A DNA stretch of 64,000 bases from Cynocephalus volans. Taxonomy: Eukaryota; Chordata; Mammalia; Dermoptera; Cynocephalidae. The stretch spans positions 182,704,071 to 182,768,070 of the forward strand of contig NC_084462.1 of the NCBI RefSeq assembly GCF_027409185.1. Direction: 5' to 3'. Shown here in pieces: positions 58,641-64,000 of this stretch. The notes under the pieces are model-generated. The model was not told the DNA's origin. It ran no database searches and saw nothing but the letters and a program-made list of their open reading frames with translations. The translations under genes and the position numbers were made by a program. Positions within the stretch are counted from its first letter, which is position 1, and each line of letters starts with the position of its first letter.

Positions 58641-60744
58641 GCCAGGCCCTGCCCACTCTGGCCTTCTGGGTCATGTGTTGAGAGGCCTGCCAGGTAATAG
58701 AGGCTTCACCTCGCTTGACCACTAGGGGTTCTGGGAGTGCTCAGCTCTGAGAGCCAGGACTGGGAAGGGGAGTGCTGAGACATAATCAAGTGACAGGCCT
58801 GCCTGAACAGGTCCCTCGGTGGCTGTGCCCACCTTGGGGTGGGGTCCATCAACAGTTGGCCTCTGAGCTGGCTTTGCCCAAGCCTGGGGTGAGGAGCCTG
58901 AGCCAGCAGGAGGGTCTTCATCTGGAGCCCAGCTATCGAGGAGCAGGAAGGGGGCCTCCTGGGTGGGAGGGCAGAGTGGCAAGGCCCCCATGGGCAAGAC
59001 CGGCCTTGCTGCAGGGGTGCCACACTCCAAGTGCTCCTGGGGAGGCTCAGATGGCCACAACGCTCACCTGCTGTCCCTTCCTCGCCACCCTCAGCCTCCC
59101 CTTTCCAGAGGGGCTTTCCATCAGGCTCACTTCCTATGCCTTGGGGTGCTCTAAGGGCTGATTCTTATCACAACCCTTGTCCCCTGAGGCACCAGGCTTC
59201 GCAGTCTATACTGTGGCCCAGCCCAGCCCCTACTGGCAGGAGGAGGACACTAAAGCTGAGAAAAAAGGGGGGCCTGACCTGGGCCTTCCCTGCAAAAGGC
59301 AATGCTGGGAACTGGCCCTGGCACCCAGGCCAATCACCAGGTATGGGGCTGAGGACCAGCCCAGGGTCCAAAGGATGGGTACAGACACCCCGCCCCCCCC
59401 AATCCTTCTGCACCGGAGGACCTGCCCCCTAGTGTGCCCAGCCCACCAGGTGTTCAGTGAGGTCAGCACGGCCCTAAGAGCCCCCAGATGCCAAATGCAG
59501 TGTCTGGACCCATACCCCTCTCCGGGGGAAGGCTCCTCAGAGCCCTCCCCAGCCTGCACACTGCCTGGTTGGTCCTCCTAGACTGAGCCTGGCCACTGAG
59601 GCAGGTGCTAGGACACAGCCCACCGCTGCCTCCCAACTGTTGGTCCTGCGCCCCAGTGTCTGCGTTGACATGCCCGTGTCCGAGATGAGGATGTGTCAAT
59701 CCACAGTCTCCAGGGGGCAAGGAAGCGATGGGTGTGGAGTAGCAGAGTGAGGCCCTGCCTGGCTGAAGCACATGGAGCAGGGACACCCCAAACCCTGATC
59801 CCCTGAGTCGGGCAGAGGAGACCCTGGCCAGCAGGTGGCAGCACAGCCTGTCCTCAGAGTTGAGCGGAGGGGTGGGGAAGACAGGAGTCCCATTCCCTGG
59901 CTGGTTTACCCCTCTCACCTCTACCCGGTAGGCCCTGACCCAGCTCCTAAGGGGGCCCAACCATGGTAGGACCCCTGAACCAGAGGTTAGACAGCGACGG
60001 TGGCAGCTGATACCAGAGTGGGGTGGAGGGGTGGGAAACAGAGACCAGGGAGAACAGACCCCTAAACGGCCTCAACCCTTCTCCTGCCCCAGCATCCCTA
60101 CCAAGGAACCCACCATGGGAGGCAAAGGGGCTGGGGCGAGGACCCTGGAGAGGAGGCTGCAAGTGAAGTGGGCAGTGAGGGAGGAGTAAGGGGCCCTGCG
60201 GCTGCCTGGAAAGGATTAGAAGGCTGGGCCTGGGGCCCAGTGCAGGAGAGGGGGTTTAGCCTGAGGATGGAGGCTGGGAGGGAGAGAAGATTATTTAGGA
60301 GACAGGAGTAGGTGTTGGGAAGGGGAGTAGAGGAAGGCCGGGAAATGCCTGGATCTGACTGCTGCCTGGAAGACTGGAAGAGGAATGGGGTGGGGGGGCG
60401 GAAAGCCCTCCCTACCTCCCCACCCAACAAGATGGGGCTGAGGAAAGTGCCAGGCTCCACCCACCCCAGGCCTGGATGCCCTTAGATGCTCAGGTTGGGG
60501 CTTAGAGGCCTGCAGCTTCTCCCTCCCTTTCCCCCATGTCCCTGCCCCCACAAGCCACCCCAGAGCTGCAAGGAAGCTAAGTAGACAGGATGGCAAAGGG
60601 GGGCTACGGGACAGGGCAGGCACAGCAGAGTAACTACCTCCTGGCTACTGTCCCATTTTACACAAATTGAGGAAGAAAGGGCAAGACTCGGACCCCCTCT
60701 CCCCACCCCTGGCCAGCTGCTCTTCGGAAAAAGAGAGGCACAGA
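58641..60744. other. GC-rich spacer downstream of CKB
   Basis: G/C- and C/T-rich, with many overlapping chance open frames on both strands and none with recognisable homology. One CTCF-like motif at 59828-59841. Confidence 0.5.
59828..59841 (+). promoter_or_regulatory. CTCF-like consensus motif
   Basis: CCAGCAGGTGGCAG fits the CTCF core CCASYAGRKGGCRS at every position. It lies between the convergent genes, about 0.9 kb beyond the CKB poly(A) site. Occupancy is unknown. Confidence 0.5.
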
Positions 60745-60949
60745 CATGGGGCAGGCCAAAACCCTAGTTTATTTCGGCATCAGCAACATCTTAGCCATCA
60801 AAAAAATAAACTCTACCAAGGGCGACAGAAGTCTACAGCGAGGCTAGGGGCTCAGCCGCCAGGCGGCGAGCACCAGGGGTGCGTGGTGGGCACTGCCCGG
60901 GCAATAAGTTAGGAAGCAGCAGGGCTGGTGGCGGGCACGGGCCGGGGCT
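60745..60949 (-). terminator. CKB: CKB 3'UTR and poly(A) signal
   Basis: About 200 nt of 3'UTR follow the stop. A - strand AATAAA lies at 60773-60768, so cleavage is expected about 15-25 nt beyond it. The short GC-rich UTR fits CKB mRNA. The exact end at 60745 is inferred. Confidence 0.7.
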
Positions 60950-61128
60950 TCACTTCTGGGCAGGCATGAGGTCGTCGATGGCCTGGCCCTGCTCCAGCCG
61001 CTGCTCCATCTCAATGAGCAGCTTCACACCATCCACCACCATCTGCACCAGCTCCACCTCCGAGAAGCCCAGGCGGTCAGCATTGGAGACGTCGAATACC
61101 CCACCCACAGCAGCCGTGTCCACACCGC
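60950..61128 (-). CDS. CKB: CKB last coding exon, residues 323-381 and stop
   Basis: This 179-nt coding segment encodes [20 protein letters not shown] and on to IDDLMPAQK, then TGA at 60952-60950. The acceptor is TCCCTAG. The C-terminal dimer and active-site loop is typical. Confidence 0.98.
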
Positions 61129-63548
61129 CTAGGGAGACAGCCAGGTCAGCGGGGCAGAGGAAATGGGGGTTGCCGGAGGTGGGGAGGACTGCAGCACCTG
61201 CCACACTCACCCGTGCCTCTCTTCTGCAGCCGCAGCCGCTTGAGCACCTCCGAGAACTTCTCGTGCTTGCCCAGGTGGGGCAGCTTGATGTGCACACCTG
61301 CCCGCAGCCCTGTGCCCAGGTTGGACGGGCAGGTGAGGATGTAGCCTAGGTGAGGATTCCACATGAACTCGTAGTTCTTAGACTTGAAGAGAGTTTCAAT
61401 CTGGAGGAGAAGCGGGTGTGAGAGGGGACGGCTGGCTGAGACTCCCAAAGAGACCAGTTGGGAAGGGTGGACTGGGACCGAGAGACACAGGAGCTCCCGG
61501 CAAGTCCCCAAGTTGACAGAGACCCAGGGGGTGCTGGTGGGACACCCACATCCCTTCCTGAACTCTGGGGTCTGGCCCTGCCCCCTCCATGGCACCAAGT
61601 CCCCACCCGGGCTGGCCCAGATTGGGGGTGGCCAGGCCTGACCTGGGTGAGGCCGTTGCAGAAGCGAGTGAACACCTCCTTCATGTTGCCCCCTTTCTGC
61701 ATGGAGATGACCCGCAGGTGGTCCTCCTCGTTGATCCACACCAGGAAGGTCTTATTGTCATTGTGCCTGGGGAAGGGGCATAGTCAAGCCCAGGCTCCTC
61801 CCTGGACTGAGGTCTCAGGATCCCTCCAGAAAAAAACTAGGGACTCCCCTGACCAAAGGAACTTTACAAGTCCCTGAGGTGCTACTTCCAGCAGAACCCA
61901 GGACTGCTGGCTGCTGCCAAGACCCCAGCCCCATCTACACGCTGGGGAAAGGCAGGGAGACCAGGACACCTCACAGATGGTACAAAAAGAGAGCCCCGAG
62001 CTGCAGCCCAATCTGCCAGTCGTGTGCACTGTGGCCTGAGGTGGGTGCAGGTACAGGTCCCAACCCCACCAGTATGAAGCGGGGAAGCCTGCCCTAGCAG
62101 ACGGTGGCGGTGGGAGCCCTGCCCTGACTCCACTCGGGAAAATACTGCGTCACCCAGCACCTGGCAGAGGCCCGGAGGGGGAAGGGAGGTAAGAAAGACA
62201 AGGAAACGAGAAGCTCCAGCTCCCAAGAGGAAGGTGGAGGAAAGCCGCCAGCACCACCCGTCCGCCACCTCTGAGATCTCAGGGCGCGCTGAGGCCTCAC
62301 CAGCCTCAGTCCCCTTGCCCTCCTGCGTTGCCAAGGTCACCTGCGCGAGGACAGGGCGGCCCCGAACCGGACCGGACGAGGAGCACGGCCCCACCCCGCG
62401 GGAGGGCCGGGAGGGGAGGCACGTACCAGATGCCGCGGGCGTCGGGCCAGTCCCGGGCCATGCCCGAGGCCAGCAGCAGCGGTGACACAGGCTTGTCAAA
62501 GAGGAAGTGGTCGTCGATGAGCTGCTGCTGCTCCGCCTCGGTCATACTCTTAAGCGAGTAATACCTGCCCGCCAGGTCGCCGTCCAGGCTGGATAGGGCT
62601 GCGGAGGGGCGCAGCTCAGGCCGCGCTCCCAGCACGGGCCCCTGCACCTCCCGACGCCCGTCCCTGGGGCAGGCGGTGAGAGGGCCCCCGACCGCCCCGG
62701 TGTGGATCCGGGTGGCCCTCCCAGGCGGGGACCCCGGGCCAGGACCCGCCCTCCCTAGACCCCAGGCGGCTGTGGGTCCCTCGGTCCCTCGGGAGACTGG
62801 GCGCGAGAGCGCGGCGGCCGCTTGGGTAACCGGTAAACCAGCCGGGTGGGGACCCGGACGGGGCCGGGCAGGGGTGCCCGGGTGCCCGCCGGCCGCCCCG
62901 GCCCCTACCGTCCACTGCGAGCTTCTCGACGGCGCGGCGCTCCCCGCGGCTGCAGTGCGGCGGCAGGCAGAAGCCGCGAACGCTGCGGCCCGTGCGCACC
63001 CGCGAGCTCAGCACGTAGTTGGGGTCCAGGTCGTCGCCGCCCTGCAGGTTGTCGGGGTTGAGGTCGGTCTTGTGCTCATCGCTGGGCTTGTAGCCGCCGT
63101 GCCGGTCCTCGATGACGGGGTCGAAGAGATCCTTGAACACTTCGTACGACTCCTCGTCGCCTGCCACGCAGCCCACCGTCTTGATGTACGGGTGGCCTGG
63201 GGGGGGACGGGGACGGGGACGGTGACGTCACCGCCAGGCCGGGGCGAGCGACTGCGGAGGCCCCTCCGGCGGCGCGCGACAAGGGCGGCTCCGGGACCCC
63301 GGCCGGGGGGAGACCGGGGCGGGAGGTGGAGCCCTGGCCCCGGAGCGGCGCGTACCCGGGTTGTCCACGCCGGTCTGGATGGAGTCGTCCAGCGTGAAGC
63401 CGCTCGGCGTGCTCTTGGCGCGCAGCTCCGCGTACAGTTCGGGGGTCAGCACCTTGGCCATGTGGTTGTTGTGGCCGCTCAGGTCGGGGAACTCATCCTC
63501 GGCCGGGAAGCGCAGCTTGAGCGTGTTGTGGCTGTTGGAGAAGGGCAT
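60950..63548 (-). CDS. CKB: CKB (creatine kinase, brain-type, cytosolic), complete, 6 coding exons
   Basis: CKB catalyses reversible phosphate transfer between ATP and creatine in the cytosol and acts as a dimer in energy buffering of brain and smooth muscle. Joined on the - strand, exons 63548-63356, 63196-62909, 62598-62427, 61766-61643, 61400-61211 and 61128-60950 give 1,146 nt, 381 residues plus TGA, the usual length. The start MPFSNSHN sits in a strong Kozak context (GCCGCCATG). Catalytic Cys283 lies in [13 protein letters not shown], and the [21 protein letters not shown] and [10 protein letters not shown] motifs are present. VLSSRV and the CPSNLGTG signature exclude non-kinase paralogues, and the [15 protein letters not shown]-terminus and YILTCP identify B rather than M type. 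It is convergent with MARK3. All introns are short GT-AG. One intron usual in the family appears to be missing (see the 62909-63196 entry). Confidence 0.98.
61211..61400 (-). CDS. CKB: CKB coding exon with catalytic Cys283, residues 260-323
   Basis: This 190-nt exon encodes [20 protein letters not shown] followed by [20 protein letters not shown]. Cys283 is the reactive thiol. The acceptor is CCTCCAG and the donor GTGAGT. Confidence 0.98.
61643..61766 (-). CDS. CKB: CKB coding exon, residues 218-259
   Basis: This 124-nt exon encodes [20 protein letters not shown] and on to TRFCNGLTQ, including the Glu-Glu-Asp segment with the active-site Glu232. The acceptor is TTCCCCAG and the donor GTCAGG. 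Confidence 0.97.
62427..62598 (-). CDS. CKB: CKB coding exon, residues 161-218
   Basis: This 172-nt exon encodes [20 protein letters not shown] and on to [12 protein letters not shown]. The acceptor is CTCCGCAG and the donor GTACGT. Length and phase are as expected for the family. Confidence 0.97.
62909..63196 (-). CDS. CKB: CKB exon 3, 288 nt, spanning the usual exon 3/4 junction (residues 65-161)
   Basis: The acceptor is CCCCCCAG and the donor GTAGGG. It encodes [20 protein letters not shown] and on to [10 protein letters not shown]. The length equals 155+133 nt, the sizes I recall for two separate exons in creatine kinase genes. Here the junction (CTGCAG/GGCGGC, between Gln116 and Gly117) is uninterrupted. 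Arg residues of the ATP site ([11 protein letters not shown]) are intact. Confidence 0.95.
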
Positions 63549-63560
63549 GGCGGCGGCGGG
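63356..63560 (-). CDS. CKB: CKB exon 2 with start codon (residues 1-65)
   Basis: The acceptor is CGCGCAG and 12 nt of 5'UTR (CCCGCCGCCGCC) precede ATG at 63548-63546. It encodes residues 1-64 plus the first base of Gly65, and the donor is GTACGC. Substitutions relative to human are few (for example DDSIQTG where human has DDVIQTG). Confidence 0.96.
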
Positions 63561-63725
63561 CTGCGCGGAGACGCGGGGTCAGCGGGGGGCTCCCGGGTCC
63601 CGCCCCGCGGGCCCGCAGGACGCGGCCACGGTCAGCGGGGCACCCCCGGCAGGACCCGCGCGCGCCTCCGCGCCCCTCCGCGCGCAGCGCCCGGGCGGCC
63701 GCCCCCGGCCCTCGGGCCCACTCAC

Positions 63726-63790
63726 CGGGCGGCCGGGCAGGGGCGGGGCGCTCGGTGCGTCTGCAGCTCGGTCCCGGCGCAGGCGAACGG
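63726..63790 (-). other. CKB: CKB non-coding exon 1 (start approximate)
   Basis: The donor CCCG/GTGAG lies at 63726/63725, followed by a 165-bp intron to the exon 2 acceptor. The upstream end is placed about 25-28 nt downstream of the proximal TTAA element and is therefore an estimate. Confidence 0.7.
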
Positions 63791-63814
63791 CGGCGGCTCC
63801 GCGCTCCCGCGGCT

Positions 63815-63875
63815 CTTAAGGCGCGCGATGCGGAGTGCCCATTGGCCGCTATTTATAGCCCATTCATTCCATTGG
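63815..63875 (-). promoter_or_regulatory. CKB: CKB core promoter: TTAA, TATAAATA and two CCAAT boxes
   Basis: On the - strand, CCAAT lies at 63875-63871, TATAAATA at 63857-63850, CCAAT at 63845-63841 and TTAA at 63819-63816. This is the dual arrangement described for rodent and human CKB promoters, where an upstream TATAAATA near -60 and a proximal TTAA near -28 can each support initiation complexes. Spacing here matches that scheme. Confidence 0.85.
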
Positions 63876-64000
63876 CGGGCGCGACGGGGTGGTGCCGCCG
63901 CTTTGTCAGCCGCCTGCAGCCCCCGACACCCCCGGCCGCCCACCCCAGCCGTCCGCTCGCGGGAACGGCGCGCAGCCTGTGCACCCCGCCCGGCGCAAGC

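Larger units (their letters stand above)
62380..64000. promoter_or_regulatory. CpG island over CKB promoter and 5' exons
   Basis: The stretch is visibly CpG- and G+C-rich, with GGGCGG-type Sp1 boxes around 63740, in contrast to the intergenic DNA to its left. It covers exons 1-4 and continues to the window end. Boundaries were judged by eye. Confidence 0.8.

Noticed and set aside
58721..58736. CTCF-like CCACTAGGGGTT motif
   Set aside because: It diverges from the core after the first ten positions (GGTT instead of GGC).
59463..59960. 165-codon antisense frame downstream of CKB
   Set aside because: Low-complexity G/C-rich region where all frames are long. No homology recognised.
61146..61739. 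197-codon frame on the CKB strand
   Set aside because: It is CKB exon 6 joined to flanking intron by read-through. The true exon ends are set by splice sites and homology.

Overview
The window is nuclear DNA from a placental mammal. It holds the 3' two thirds of MARK3 on the + strand and the whole of CKB on the - strand. The genes converge tail to tail across about 14 kb of intergenic DNA, the same neighbour pair as on human chromosome 14q32. About two dozen SINEs derived from tRNA-Ile, many dimeric and many with intact target-site duplications, are spread through introns and spacer. I see no Alu, B1/B2 or carnivore-type SINE. From memory, tRNA-Ile-derived mono- and dimeric SINEs are the CYN type of colugos (Dermoptera), so a colugo is my best guess; this is an inference and was not searched.

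Layout: 1-46,856 is MARK3, with 15 canonical coding exons plus one candidate extra cassette exon. The canonical exons encode 654 residues that correspond to residues 100-753 of the 753-residue human isoform; the upstream exons lie left of the window. The visible part holds most of the Ser/Thr kinase domain, the UBA domain, the phosphorylated spacer (T564 context present) and the C-terminal KA1 domain. The introns contain SINEs, antisense L1 3' ends, L2, MIR-like, hAT and Tigger (MER2) fossils, a solo LTR-like element, and a degraded antisense provirus with two LTRs (28,818-32,230). 46,857-60,744 is spacer with the MARK3 3'UTR, a few SINEs, L2/MIR/MER5A relics and a consensus CTCF-like motif. 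60,745-63,857 is CKB: a non-coding exon 1, six coding exons encoding 381 residues, and a promoter with the characteristic TATAAATA/TTAA and CCAAT arrangement inside a CpG island that continues to the window end.

Most interesting points: (1) a 162-nt, phase-matched, fully open candidate cassette exon of MARK3 at 37,043-37,204 that would add 54 Ser/Met-rich residues to the spacer; (2) an apparently clean loss of one intron in CKB, because a single 288-nt exon spans a position where creatine kinase genes are normally split; (3) a near-identical 109-bp inverted duplication of an old L2 end at 14,831-15,182; (4) a CTCF-like motif in an isolated CpG patch next to the alternatively spliced MARK3 exons; (5) nested transposon structures, including a SINE inside a palindromic MITE-like element and a + strand LTR inside the - strand provirus.
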